Source: Emergomyces orientalis
Taxonomy: Eukaryota; Ascomycota; Eurotiomycetes; Onygenales; Ajellomycetaceae
Assembly: GCA_002110485.1 (NCBI GenBank)
Contig: MOWL01000046.1
Span: forward strand, 992,001 to 1,056,000
Length of the DNA: 64,000 nucleotides
Reading direction: 5' to 3'
Part shown: positions 1 through 11,908 of the stretch, piece by piece
Numbering within the stretch: position 1 is the stretch's first letter
Layout of the letters: the number at the start of each line of letters is the position of its first letter
Program-made: the position numbers and the translations under genes
The notes under the pieces: model-generated
Told to the model about the DNA's origin: nothing
The model's database searches: none
What the model saw: the letters and a program-made list of their open reading frames with translations, nothing else

Positions 1-3000
1 GCTCTGATCGACTGAGTGACGACGCTGATGATTCGGAGTCCGGGAGGAAGTTAACACAGCATTCTCGCCCCACTGCGCGTAAAGCGAGTAAGAAGGCGCT
101 GCTGGAGATGAATCGTGAGACGCAACGCATTAGCCGCAATATGCAGTTGGCGCATCAGGCTGCGACGAAGAAGAAGATTACGCTAGATAGCTTTTTGGCT
201 AAGTTTAATAGCAAAAGCTCGTCTTTGAGTGCGGCTGCTGCGACTACGAATTCTGCACCTGCTTCGTCGGATCCTGAGGATCAGCAACATAGGCACAGCA
301 CGCCTCCTACGTCGCCATTGGAAGAGGGGATTTTGGAGGATAAACATCCACAAGTGACCATAGAACATAACCATAAGGAAGTTAGCGTGTCGAATGACGA
401 CGACGAAACTTGTATTCCGTCTGTGGAAGATATATTCGCTGGGTCTGCGCGGGCTGGTCAGGCATCGGTCGACCCCTCTCATCTGGAGCGACAACCCTCG
501 AAAGCGCCCTCCGTAACCCCAGCACCCGGAACATCCAACAAAACAACAAGACCCGTCCGTGTCCGCCTCTCCCGCCAATCGATCGCTGAGAATCAAAAGA
601 ATGACACCGATTCCGATCTAGAAATTATCACATCCCCTGGGAAAACGCGGCGTATCGCTGTGTTTGAAAACTTGCCGGCACGTAATAACCAGTCATCCAC
701 CACATTACTAAAACTCCGAACTCTAGCACAACTCACATCTCCAACGCGCCAGCGACAGACAGCCATGATGACACGCAGTGAGCTCGATAGCAATCTATTC
801 CGGCGGGCTAGGCTGCAGGCGTTGAAGGAACGGCAGGAGAGGATTGAGGAGCTGAGGGCTAAGGGCGTTGTTGTGGAGAGCGCAGAGGAGCGCATGCGTG
901 TTCACGATGAGGTTGAGGATTTACTGGAGAAAGCTAGGGGGGAGGCGGAGGACATTGCGAGACGGGAGAAGAAGGCAGCGAAGAAAGATGGAGGAGATGT
1001 AGATGTTGTGGATTTGGATGATAGTGAGGATGGGGATTTTGAGGGGGTGGATGAGGGGGAGGTACTTTCAGGGTCTGAAGAGGAGGAAGGAGAGGATATT
1101 ACGGTGAGCGACGAGGAGGAAGGGGAAGACGAAGAATTGGACGAAGGGGACTGGCCCATTAATAAGGAAGATGAGGATACTGTGTTCATCCATAATGAGG
1201 CAGACGAAGCTGCGGTCTCAGAAGGTGATGATGAGCTGAGTGAGTTAGACGATCAGCAAGTGCAAAGAACAAACGGAAATATCGCACGGAAAAGCAGGAG
1301 GCGGGTTATAAGCGACGACGAGGATGAGGATGAGGTTAAAGACGCAGCTCCCAAACCGCAAGAAACTCCAGTTCGATCGTCACATTCTCAACCGCTTTCC
1401 CCGAATCTTGGAGCCGCGCGAACGCCATTAATGGGCCTAACACAAGCATTCGGGGCTACGTTCGCGGATAGTCAGGACAATGAAGAGGACTCTCTTGCCA
1501 TGCTGCGCAGGATGCCAGACACTGAGCACCCCGTTGATCAGCTTCTGCTAGAACGAGACTCACAGGAAATTATTCATGACAGCCAAGGGCAGAATTCCGT
1601 CCCGCTCGATTTATTCGCGAGCTACCCACGAGCCCATGGCGAGGACCGTGTGTCAGAGTCTCCTGCGGCTAGAACGGTAACATCATATTCTCAAGCGCCT
1701 GAGCCGACGCAAGATGCTGGTTTTGTGTATTCTCCTTTCGACCAGGGGAGGCGGTTTACCGATGTGCATGTACCGGGGCCTACGTCCACCATTGATACGG
1801 TGCCAGTTGGCGACGATCAATCTCCTATTGCAAGGCGGGCTGGTGGAAGGCGGATACTACGCCGCGGCCCCGTGACTGAGCTTTCGGACGTTGATGAGGA
1901 TGAGGATGGGGATGAGGGGTTCCTGGTCAAATCTAGTGCCTTTGATGTTATGCGCAAGGCTGCGAACAAGAACAAGCAGAAGACTACTCAGACCCCATTT
2001 GATAAAACGAAAAGCAGGGCTCGTGATATTATTGATGAGGCTGCTGAGGAGTCTGAGGATGAATATGCGGGTCTGGGAGGAGCGAGTGATGAGAGTGCTG
2101 ATGAGGAGGATGAGATTGATCTTAGTATGATTAATGATGATGGTGGGGAGGTGGTTGATGAGAAGGAGTTGGCTGCTTTGAATGCGTACGCTTGCCCCCT
2201 TACTTCTCTCTAGATGTTATATTGGAAATGAGGCTAACGAGACAAAACTGTACAGAAACCACTCAAGACAACAAGACGAGCAGCAAGTCAATAAGCTGAT
2301 GAGGGACATCACTACCGGAGCTCTTCGACGCAGGCGTGGAGCGGGTGGTGATGACCTTGACCTTTCTGATTCCGATGACGAACGCCTCGCCGCACGCCGT
2401 CGCGAGAAGAGGAGAGAATTTGCGAAGATGCGCAAGGCTCTCCTGGCTGATGAGAAGATTGGGCAGATTGCGGTGGACCCGAAGAAATCTGCTTTCCTGC
2501 GTACTATTGAAGATAGGGATATGGACAACGATGTGCCGATGATGGATTTCTTGGAGAATGGAAATACGAGCAGCTCGCAGGATACGTCGTCGCAGGATAA
2601 TACAACTGGTCATCATCAGCAACAGCGGGGAGGGGTGAATGATCAATCTGCTGAACGGGGTGATGTTTCTATGGGTATAAATAATAAACGCAAACGCCCG
2701 CTTGACCAGTCGGGCCCTGATGCATTGAAGGGTCGCGCACCGCCGCACATGCGCCGTACGGCGGAGAGTGCCAGTAGAAAGAAGCCATTGACCCTCGCTG
2801 AGATTCGCGAGTCTGTATCTTTCCTCCTTGATGGCGATGGGTCCAATTCGCCAGAGTTTAATGAGGATATACTACTCTCAGATGAGGAGACAGAGTGTGA
2901 GACTCAGCTCCAGCACCACCGCGACGAAACCACCCACGACCAAGAGCAAGATGACCTAGAAACAAACCTCTTCTCCGCTGAAAATAGCGACAGCAACGAC

Positions 3001-3609
3001 AACGACAACGACAACAGTGACAACGGCAACGACAAACCCATCCAATCAACCACCAACGGCAGCGTCACAGGTACCAATTCCAACCACATACACCCCCGCC
3101 GCCGACCCCGCGGCAAAGTCGTCGACCGCCTCTCCCTCCGCCGCCAAGCATCCTCCAACGCTGCCTCTGGCTCCAGCACCTCAACCTCAACAACGACCGC
3201 CTCCTCAGGCCCCCGCCCAGCCTTCTTCTCCAACGATAGCACACCACTCTTCAAACGCCCACCACCCCTCATCCGGCGCGCGACGAGTAATCTATCCACT
3301 ACATCTTCATCGTCATCGTCGTCTTCGGCAGCGGCGGCGGTGACATATGGTGCGGGCCCGGCGGTATCAGTATCAGTGGCGGTGTCGGTGTCGGAGTCCC
3401 GAGCGGGAATGCAGTTGCAGGGTAAGAATGGGAAGAAAGGGTCTGTTAATTATTATGCAGCGGCGAGGGAGAGGCAGAGGGAGTGGGAGCTTAGGAAGGG
3501 GGCGGGGGAGCATGGTGGTGGGCCTGCGAAAGGGAAGGGGAAGGGGAATGGGGGTAGGCCGGCTGGAGGCGTTTTAGGGGGGTTGCTTGGGGGTGGGGGT
3601 TGGGAGTGA
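1..3609 (+). CDS. MRC1: Mrc1/Claspin-like replication checkpoint mediator (5' end outside window)
   Basis: Mrc1 travels with the replication fork, couples helicase to polymerase and relays S-phase checkpoint signals to the Rad53/Cds1 kinase. The frame is open from base 3, so the N-terminus lies upstream of the window. Near the left edge is the conserved motif MNRETQRISRNMQLAHQA, followed by KKKITLDSFLAKFN. Long acidic Asp/Glu/Ser stretches follow. An intron at 2186-2255 (donor GTACGC, branch-like GCTAACG, acceptor TACAG) is needed to pass an in-frame stop at 2211-2213. The phase is 2 and the frames on both sides agree. Exon 2 (2256-3609) opens with the MRC1 domain (QQVNKLMRDITTGAL, then KRREFAKMRKALLADEKIG), continues with SQ sites and low-complexity Ser/Thr/Asn tracts, and ends in a Gly-rich tail. 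Family match is strong. The exact left limit and number of upstream exons are unknown. Confidence 0.9.
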
Positions 3610-3927
3610 TTTTTACCTTTTACTTTCGTGAGGTGTTATTTATTTTCTTCTATTCGAAAGCTTTTTGGTTTTTTTATTTTTCCCGCGTCTTTTGAGGGAG
3701 AGGTGTGCTTAAATTTAAGGTGCTGTTTGCCGGGGGTAGTCTTTTACTTTGGAAACGAATAGATGAATGGAATGGAGTCAACCATAATTTTTCTTTTATT
3801 TCGCTGGGTTGGTTTACTATATGTGCATCTACTTTTTTGGTACATGGTTCGGGCAGCTTAATTTTTAGTAAACCTTACCAATATATCTGTAATAGGGTAA
3901 GATAATATCATGATAATATCGCTCAAT

Positions 3928-5632
3928 TCACAATATATCCCACTCAACACCAACAGCCCACTTTTCTATCCTTACATCCCTTCTTCGAGTTCCAGCAACG
4001 CTTCTTGCAGCATCTTCCATATTTGCTACTCCTTCTCTACTCGGTTTCATTCGCCTGCTCCCTATCATCCCACCAAATTCTTCAATTTCCATCTCCCAAA
4101 CAAGCCCGCGCCGAATCCCAATTTTGTTCCCTTTTGACAGAGGGGGAGCTTGGGCAAGCGCTACCGCATTTAAGCGTGGAGCGTGACTCTGTGTATCGGA
4201 TGAGCTGCAACTGTGGCCGCGCGATGGGGTGGAGAGCGGGGCGCCAAATAGTAGGATTTTGCGGGGTGTGGGTTGTACTGGTGGTTGTAGTCGTGTGGAA
4301 GATGAGGGTGTGTTGCTGGGGTTGATGTTGCTGGTACTACTGTCAGTAGTTACCATAGGGGGTGTATTTATGGGGGTTGTTGTGATTAACGTTACGGGGG
4401 CGGGATGGCCGGCTGTATACGCGTTATGGCCACTCGAGTTGGTAGACTGATGCCGGACATCGACCACTTCAGCTATGAGGTGGTAATTGCCTGCTCGTAC
4501 TGGGGGTGGCATATGCGTGGCCTTGGGTCCTTGCGTATTATTGGTCTGCGTGTTAGTAAACTGGGATGCATGTTTTGCTGCTTCTGCTTCGAGTAGCCAG
4601 CCGCGGACGGAAGCAGCCATGCCACCCGGTATGCAATTTGGAGTGGTGGCCGCAGAGCTAGAGCGTCTGGGGCGGCCAGGGATGGCGAATCCTTGGTCTA
4701 TTGTTTGAGCTTTTTGGTGATGATCTGATGGTCTCGAAGGCGTGGGTGGGAGGATGAAATGGGGTTGTCGTCGTTGGGTTGGGGTTGGTGCCGTTGTTGG
4801 TCGTGCTTGGGACGAATGGGTGAGATGGTTAGACATGGAAGGTGAGTTTGAGGGGGGATGTAAAAGGAAGCGGGGGTGTTTGGTGGATGATGACGGGGGC
4901 CGGCTGAAGGCGGTGCTGGATGGGGCCAATGGAGTGGCAGGTCCTGGGGAAATTTCATGACGGGATGGAGTAGTTGGAGAGACGAAGGAGGAGGCGGGTG
5001 ATTTGGCTGGGGATGATGAAGAAGATGCCCCTGAAGGCGACGGACATGACGAGATCGGATCCGCATTGGGGTTGTTAGGAGCAGGAGATGACACTCTTCG
5101 GCGTTTTGCCTTGCGTCTTTTAGGGGTTGGAGGGAAAATGGAATCGATTTCAGCATCAATATCATATCCTCCCTCATCATTCTCTGGTTCTGCGTGCCCT
5201 TCTACAGAGGAGGAGGTGGGGTCGTCCTGGAATAATATCTCCTCTTCATCACTGTTGGAATCCTGAATCACATCCTCCCTTGAATGCGTATACGGCAAGT
5301 CTGCAGTTCGCCCTTCGGGATCTGTAAGGGCCGAAGATGAAGGTGCAACATCGCTCATGTCGGCTTCAACATCAGAAACTTGGGTGCCCCTGTCAGGAAA
5401 GCGAAAACGCGGAGTTGCTGCAAACTGAGGGGCAGAGCTTGAGGGAGCAGTTGACCCAAAGACAAACCGCGGAGTTCGTGAAATTGATCCATTCTCAGCA
5501 GAAGGGGGAGCTCGACCCAAGACATTACTTTGCCTTGCTGGAGTCTATATCACGTCAACAAACCTTATCTCAACTCCTAGTGCATCGGGTATGAAGCTGC
5601 CGCCTCCGGGCACATACATTAGTTGGAACCAT
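3928..5632 (-). CDS. Conserved-looking disordered protein with a small folded C-terminus, function unknown
   Basis: Not recognised by name. The long frame has no ATG near its 5' end, because its first usable codon there is TTG. A 15-nt first exon (5618-5632, encoding MVPTN) joined across an intron at 5545-5617 (donor GTATGT, acceptor ATATAG) to exon 2 (5544-3928) gives 543 residues in phase 0, starting MVPTNTPARQSNVLG. The first 300 or so residues are Ser/Pro/Thr-rich with acidic patches, repeated TPRF motifs and basic KRRKAKRRR. The last 250 contain hydrophobic strands (NYHLIAEVVDV, RKILLFGAP, GNKIGIRRGLVWEMEIE, EKWAVGVEWDIL) whose spacing recalls an OB-fold; this is a guess. It is convergent with MRC1, with 318 bp between the stops. 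Confidence 0.65.
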
Positions 5633-6401
5633 TTTATATGAATTCTTGGTTAAAAAAAAATACCAAAAGCCTTTATGGATTGGCCCAAGCTTTTAGCTCG
5701 TAATTGTCACGTTTTCGCATATCGCATTTCCCTCTCAGGGTTAGGAGTTTCGTGGATCACAAAATTCGACTCTTGATTCGTTATTAATTGTGAACATCAA
5801 CCGTTAATAACATAAAAGTGAGAAGTATTAGGAGGTTTCACATCATCTCCCCACCTTGAATTATAATTCAGAAAAAAATGGACACGCATATTTGATAAAG
5901 TTACATTTAATAAGGCGTTGGTTGTTCTTTCGTGAGATGAAACCGTACGACAGCAAGTTTTGACATCGATATCAGGTGACCTGTGAGCGACGCCCAAGTT
6001 CAAGTTGTCCCTTAGATTTCAAGGGTAAATTCAAGTTTCTTAGCATCTCAACATCTATCATCAACTCTGCACAATGTCACAATGTACGAATAACACGAAT
6101 TCCCCGAGTATCTTCCCTATAAGATGCACAGATTGGCTTGATCAGACATGGGAACTTTCCACCTGTGCAACAATGGTCGTCAAAAGTAGGTTGTGCACTA
6201 GGCCATAAAAAGAATAGTCGGATCTTGCTCCAAGCTAGTACGTTTCACCCAGGCATATATGAATATAGGTAAATGTATCTTCAACTTTCAATTGACAAGC
6301 GACAGTAAAGCACACCGCCATCAATCGCTCTCCCTCCACATTCCGTCGCCCTCTCCATTCCCCATTTCCAATGTCCCATTTTCCCTCCTATTTTAATTCC
6401 A
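5633..6401. other. Intergenic: promoters of the flanking divergent genes
   Basis: This 769-bp stretch separates two divergent genes. It is AT-rich, with an A-run at 5651-5660 and a pyrimidine-rich tract just before the ATG at 6402. I see no convincing gene, RNA or repeat; the 68-codon minus-strand frame at 5797-6003 looks like chance. Confidence 0.5.
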
Positions 6402-7376
6402 ATGCCCCCCCGCACTCTCCTCCTCACCCTCGACGCCTTCCATACCCTCTTTCACCCTCGCCTTCCAGTCCCCACCCAATACGCCCAAGTCGCCCAATCC
6501 CTTCACTTCCCCCCACACTTTAGCAGGAATAATCTCCCCACAGAAGATCTCGCAGCGAAAATCACGACCGCTTTCCGTGCCGCGTATAAGCACGAAAGCG
6601 CTACGAGGCCGAACTTTGGGCGGAATGTGACGGGCTTTGGCGGGCCGAGGGAGTGGTGGGGGAATGTGATTCGGGGGTGTTTTAAGAGGGTTGCGAGGGA
6701 GGACGCGGGAGAGATTGAGGGTGAGATTAAGGTTCCGGAGGAGTTGGTTCAGAGGTTGCTAAAGCGGTTTGAGAGCCGCGAGGGATATTTGTTGTATCCG
6801 GATGTTGAAGAGTTTGTCGCTAGGATGCGGCGATGGAAGGAGACGGAGGGGAGGCGGTTGTATGCGGCCAATGGTGGTGATCGGAGTTTTGAAAGGGTTG
6901 TTATTGGCGTTATTTCGAATTCTGATGATCGGATTGCGAATATATTGTCTAGTTTGGGGGTTCGCGTCGGGCCGCTGGGGTGGACTACTGCTAACGCTGC
7001 TACTGCTGTTACTCCTGGTGAGACCGGTTCAGATGGAAGTGAACTAGCTGATATTGATTTTATCGTTACTAGCTATGAGGCGGGGGAAGAGAAGCCTCAT
7101 CGAAAGATTTTTGATTTCGCCAAAGAGAGGGCAAAGGAATGTCTTGAGAGGGATGGGTCTTTCTTGCTGAAGGATACGGATTGGTCCTATATGCATATCG
7201 GAGACCACTATGAAAACGATTACGAAGGGGCAATTAATGCCGGCTGGGATAGTTTCCTCCTCCCAAGAGATGGAGATGGGCCTGGTCTATCGGATTATCG
7301 TCATGGATCATCGGCATCAGTAAAGCAAATACTGTCCTTAACTGACATATTTCCACAGTTGGGTATTGATACATGA
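6402..7376 (+). CDS. HAD-superfamily hydrolase, HDHD3/Dpi35-like
   Basis: A single-exon gene of 324 residues starting at an ATG after a pyrimidine-rich leader. HAD motifs are in order: motif I TLDAFHTLF near residue 10 (nucleophile Asp), motif II VIGVISNSDDR near residue 170, motif III Lys in SYEAGEEKPHRKIFDFA near 235, and motif IV MHIGDHYENDYEGAINAGW near 280. The position of the second motif-I Asp (the general acid/base) is Phe. As I recall the HDHD3/Dpi35 group it too lacks that Asp, so this looks like a family trait rather than damage, but it leaves phosphatase activity in doubt. Substrate unknown. It ends 130 bp from the convergent SGD1 stop. Confidence 0.85.
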   Translation: MPPRTLLLTLDAFHTLFHPRLPVPTQYAQVAQSLHFPPHFSRNNLPTEDLAAKITTAFRAAYKHESATRPNFGRNVTGFGGPREWWGNVIRGCFKRVAREDAGEIEGEIKVPEELVQRLLKRFESREGYLLYPDVEEFVARMRRWKETEGRRLYAANGGDRSFERVVIGVISNSDDRIANILSSLGVRVGPLGWTTANAATAVTPGETGSDGSELADIDFIVTSYEAGEEKPHRKIFDFAKERAKECLERDGSFLLKDTDWSYMHIGDHYENDYEGAINAGWDSFLLPRDGDGPGLSDYRHGSSASVKQILSLTDIFPQLGIDT

Positions 7377-7506
7377 ACTTCCCAAGGATGGACGAATGAA
7401 GCTATATTCATATTATAGTCCTATTGTAGTACTGTTGGTGGGTTACATTCAATCATCACTGCCACGAACACGCTATGCGACTGTGCTGTGAGAAAATGAA
7501 AGGATA

Positions 7507-10243
7507 TTACGAATTATCAGCCGCCCGGGATACCACCTTCAGCGTATCCAACGCGACCTTGCTGCCCCATTTAACGATCCGCTTCTCCTTCTTCGACGCC
7601 ACAATATCCGTTTTCGCAACGACTTTGCGAATAAAGTAAATCAGTCGCGGGACAACCTGTGGCGTCTCCCGACTCCTCATGAACACATCCGCAAGCGCCT
7701 TTTCGTCGAACTGTTCTTCATCTCCTCCCTTCTTGGACCTAGACAGCTCCCGCTCCTTCTTCTGAATCTGCTTCAACCTTTTCTGCTGCGTCTGTAGCAT
7801 GACAGTGACAAGCAGTAATTCAATAAATGTCTTCGTCTTCGGCTGCAGGTACGCAAAGTCCAAAACCTTGAGGATGCCCAAGGTAAGCGCACCGTCCGCA
7901 ATCATGCTGCCAAACATCTTCGCCAGGTTCACAATGGCTGTGCTAGTCACGGCATTATCGCCGTCATCATTGACATCAGCATCTAGATCGTCCTCGTCCA
8001 AATCACCTTTCTCACCCATCCGCTTAAACACATCCCATAACGAGAACATGAACGCCATCTTCATTCGCCGCTCCCCGCAGAGTTTTCGCGCTATGAGCGT
8101 GTAATACGGGTTATGTGCTTCTTCCTCCATCGCACAATGCAGCACAACACGAGGAATTTCCCCTTCCTGATTCCGTTTTAGTCGTAGCTTTGCTAGCCGG
8201 ATATGCGCGTCGCGACAATCGGCCGCAGACATAATCGCGACGAATATCGAACGTCGAACATCGGTGTTCATCCGATGTGCTCGAGCTAGTTGTGCGAGAT
8301 CGACTTCGTCACCACCAGCGTCATCGGCTAGTGTATTTGGAAGAGCTGCCTGGGCATCAACAACTGGCGGCGCAGATTGATTCGTCGGATCGTCTTTCCA
8401 ACTTGCGCCCACGAGCCACCATTTCCCTTTTTTGGCAGAGTTGTGGATGTCTGCGCGGCCGATGCGGATGGGCTCGCTGGCGCGGAGGGTGCGGGAGTTG
8501 AGTGATCCGAGAACTTTTCTCATGCGGGTGATGTGCTCGGATGAGACGGCGGATGCTACGGCGCCGGTTTTCATTCTGTTGTTTTTAAGGTCTGTCATAG
8601 TTTCAATCATGAATTTCGTGCGGACGGATAGGGCGGCTTCGCCGATTTGGGAGACTGCGGGTTGGATGAGAAGGATGATGTCTTTGAGAGAGGAGGGATC
8701 GTCTTGTCGGAGTTGGGGCCCGGAATCTGGATGGATGGATTAGCAGATGTGGATAGAATGCTTGGAGTGGGTGTCGTGATATCTTACTCTTAATAATTTT
8801 TAAAAGTAGCTCCGTATTCACTTCATTTATTTCTGTCAGGAACAGGCGGATGTAATCGAAAACCAAGCTACATCCGATAACATGGAAGTTATAAAGATGC
8901 GACAGTAAAGATATTGCATTAGCCATCTCTTTACTGATCCCGTTATCCTTTCTTTCATAATCCTCATCAAACCTTTTCACGATCCGCTCTATAAACTCCG
9001 CACCAAAGTCCATGCCCATCACTTTATACATAGCCGCTATGAAACCAGCGTGTAAGATAATAAATGTGTCTTGTAGAACGCTTGGGTCATATACCATGCC
9101 CATTAACAGGTCGATTAGCGTTGTGGTGACGCTGTGTCGTGGGTAATCCTGATAGAGTTTCTCGACATCCCGAAGAATTGAGATGAGGTTCGCTTCTGAG
9201 AGTTTGTTAAGGTGACCCTGGGCCTGCCGTCGTAGTCGGGTTAAGGACTCTGCTTCGCTAGACGATTGGGCTCGGAGGGATGGGGGTATGTATTTACGCG
9301 CGGCTGCATCCGGGGCTGCAACCGGCGCAACGTATGGGTTCTCTCGTGTCTTCGGTTTGGGAGTTGAGTCCTCCTGCTCCTCATCATCGAAACCTCCGAA
9401 TTCAGCATCATCCTCATCCTCATGCTCCTCACTACCGTCGCCACTCTCATAACTGCCCTCATCCTCAGAAACCTCCTCGCTTTCGTTGTCACTATTCAAT
9501 TCCATTTTCTTACTCGTTTTGCGTGCTGCAGCCTGCGCCTTTAGTCTTTTTCGCTGCAACCACTCGTCCCCTTCCCTCTTTCGCTTCCGCGAGTCATCTT
9601 CCGAACTACTCCCGTCCAAATCACCAAGTAGATCCGCTAATCCTTCATCATAGAATGACTGTGGCAACTTTCCCTTTTTCCCCTTAATACCCAGCTTTTT
9701 CTCTAGCGCAGAAATTTCTGCGTCATCCTTCGCCAATTTCTCTTCCACAGCTCGAGATATTCTACTCTGCGTTGGAGATTGCTCGTTTTCGCTCTCATCG
9801 TCTCCTCCAGAGTCGTCATTGCTATCATCTTCATTAAGCAAATCCGAAAACCCTCCCTCATCGTAATCATCCTCCTCCTCCTCCTCCTCCGAGCTTAGCT
9901 CAGACTGGTCGATTATTTCTTTCCGCTTCTTCAAAATCGATTTCGGCGCCGTTACCATAGTCGCTTTCACTATTTGCTTCGACTTCCCCTTCGCCTTTCC
10001 AACAACGAGCGGAACGCTTTGCACATACCCTCCACCATCACGCGCACCTCCCTGGGGCCATTTCCCCTGTTTCCCCGGCGGCGGCCTTTTGTTGTTCACC
10101 CGCTCCGCCTTCCGCTGCTCCTTGCGGGAAACACGTCCATTGTGTCGGCGATCCCCTTTGCGCGCATCGGTGGGATCTGAGAGGCCTAACTCATTGCGGA
10201 GTTGTTTCGGGAGCTGCGTAGTATTATACAGAGGGCGAGGCAT
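7507..10243 (-). CDS. SGD1: Sgd1/NOM1-like nucleolar protein with MIF4G and MA3 domains
   Basis: Sgd1/NOM1 proteins act in the nucleolus in 40S ribosome biogenesis. The start MPRPLYNTTQLPKQLRNELG is followed by KEQRKAERVNNKRPPPGK, both typical of the family. Exon 1 is 10243-8788 and exon 2 is 8726-7507, with a 61-bp intron between them (donor GTAAGA, acceptor CCAG, phase 1), giving 891 residues. Read through the splice, IIKNSGPQLRQDDP continues the MIF4G domain, which runs from roughly residue 330 to 600 (LNKLSEANLISILRDVEKLY onward). The MA3 domain is about 640-760 (MNTDVRRSIFVAIMSAADC). The N-terminal third is acidic and disordered. The promoter is shared with the divergent SRP14 gene, so both neighbours serve ribosome or SRP function. 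Confidence 0.93.
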
Positions 10244-10655
10244 TGTCGCAGGGCGTAAGATTGACTGATTGAATGGTCCTGCGCCTGACCGATCCCCTGA
10301 ATGCTATCTAAAAAGTAAAATCAAAATGGTTTAAAAGATTTGGACGGGGAACTTTTTCTTTTCTGCCGCTGTTGGTGGAAGGCGGTGTGCGGAGCTGTTC
10401 TGCAAGAAAAATGTCCCACGAATGTCAGATTTGAGAGAGATTACAACGACATCATTCCAGTTTGGCGATTAAATACGTCAGGAACTCGCGATATATCTCG
10501 ATGCGGACAAAGCCTGCGCATCTGATACAGTATACGCATGATATATTATTGAAGAAAAAGGAAAGAAACCTGCGAGCAATCGGATAAATACTCCAAGACG
10601 CATCCCCGCACATAGAACATATATACCCAACGGTTGTTCTTGATATCCTTCCACC
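10244..10655. promoter_or_regulatory. Shared divergent promoter of SGD1 and SRP14
   Basis: 412 bp lie between the divergent start codons of SGD1 and SRP14. The SRP14 side has AT-rich sequence and a short CCTTCCACC leader before its ATG. I see no clear TATA box and assign no binding site. Confidence 0.5.
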
Positions 10656-11135
10656 ATGTCCAGCAGCCCGCACCTCTCCAATGACGAAGTCCGTATATCA
10701 TACGAGTCCCCCCTACATATCAACCCATGAAGAAAAAGCTAACAAACCCAAACCAAACCGTAGTTCTTCACCGCCCTAAAAAACCTCCTAACAACCCAAT
10801 CCACGAAAGCTCGTGGCTCCATATTCCTCACGCAGAAGCGGCTACCTACCACCACCACCACCTCCCTCTCATCGCCAACAGATGATACCGCATATACGCC
10901 TCCATCTAGAACCTTATCGCCACCACCAGTACCCGCACCCGTCCTCGTCCGCGCCACGAACGGCAAGCACAAGGCTGCAAAGTCAAAGGTCTCCACCATC
11001 GTGCAGCCTGATGATATTGATGAGTTCTTTGTGAAATATGCAGAGGTTTGTAAGATGGGGATGGTGGGTATGAAGAAGAGGGATCGGAGTGGGAGGAAGA
11101 AGGGGAAAGGGAAGGGGGGGAAGGGCAAGGCGTAG
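10656..11135 (+). CDS. SRP14: Signal recognition particle subunit SRP14
   Basis: SRP14 binds the Alu domain of SRP RNA and is needed for elongation arrest during co-translational targeting to the ER. Exon 1 (10656-10688) encodes MSSSPHLSNDE and exon 2 (10764-11135) starts FFTALKNLLTTQ, giving 134 residues. The join recreates the family motif SNDEFF. The downstream domain has ARGSIFLTQKR, PVLVRATNGK, the core STIVQPDDIDEFFVKYAEV and a basic Gly/Lys tail ending GKGKGGKGKA, which is typical. The intron has a good branch site (GCTAACA) and acceptor (CGTAG) but an unusual donor, GTCCGT; a GTATAT four bases downstream would break the frame. Exon 2 has no early ATG, so simple frame scans miss the gene. 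Confidence 0.9.
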
Positions 11136-11908
11136 TTGGTTGGTATATAGGCTGGCAGGAGGGGTTGAGCAAGGGGAGGTGTTTTTTGTGTAATGGGGAT
11201 GGGATATGCGTGTTTGCATTTGATTGTTTGGCGTTATGGGTGTTTTTTTTGAGGGGTTTTGGTTCTTGTCATTTGAATTAGAGTCGTGGTGATAGTATTT
11301 AACGGGATATTTATACAGACGAGAAAATTACATACGAGGAGATTTGAATACAGGTCCCCTACTGAGATGAAGTGCCAATGGAGTTTGAAATTTATTTGAC
11401 GTAGCCAATCAACATTGAATGAGATATATCATGGAAGTATTGGACATTGCGTACATTTGCTAACACGACTATATGTAACGCCAGATCTTGATAGAAACAT
11501 AAAAAAAGTACATGGCGGCTAGATCACTGATAATTCCAGTAATATCGAAAACTTCAAGAAAAAAACGAAGGGAACGCTGATGCATATACAAAGTAAAGCA
11601 CACGCGCATGTCATGAGCAAAGGCCGTAAAATATATCCCGCAGCAGAAATAAACCACAAGCACCACCGACAAAGAAGTCGCCAATTAGACAAGACCGCGC
11701 ATTCCTACCTCCTAAATAGTAATTCTCCGCACATACATTCTCGCACAGATTCCAATTCGCCAGATAAAGTCAAGAACAAACACGCAGGGCAGAAAAAGGT
11801 TAGGGATATCCATCCACACATTAAAAAAAATAAAGGGTTCGTTCAGATAAAGTTATGATCGAGAAAGGGGCCATTTTAGACGAATCGTCGTAAAGAACTC
11901 GATTTTCA
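11136..11908. other. 3' intergenic region between SRP14 and INP1
   Basis: 773 bp lie between convergent stops. It is AT-rich with T- and A-runs and holds the 3' UTRs of both genes. I find no further gene; the short frames here have no family features. Confidence 0.5.

Noticed and set aside
3017..3343. Overlapping frames inside the low-complexity part of MRC1
   Set aside because: They are by-products of Ser/Thr/Pro codon repeats in the real frame.
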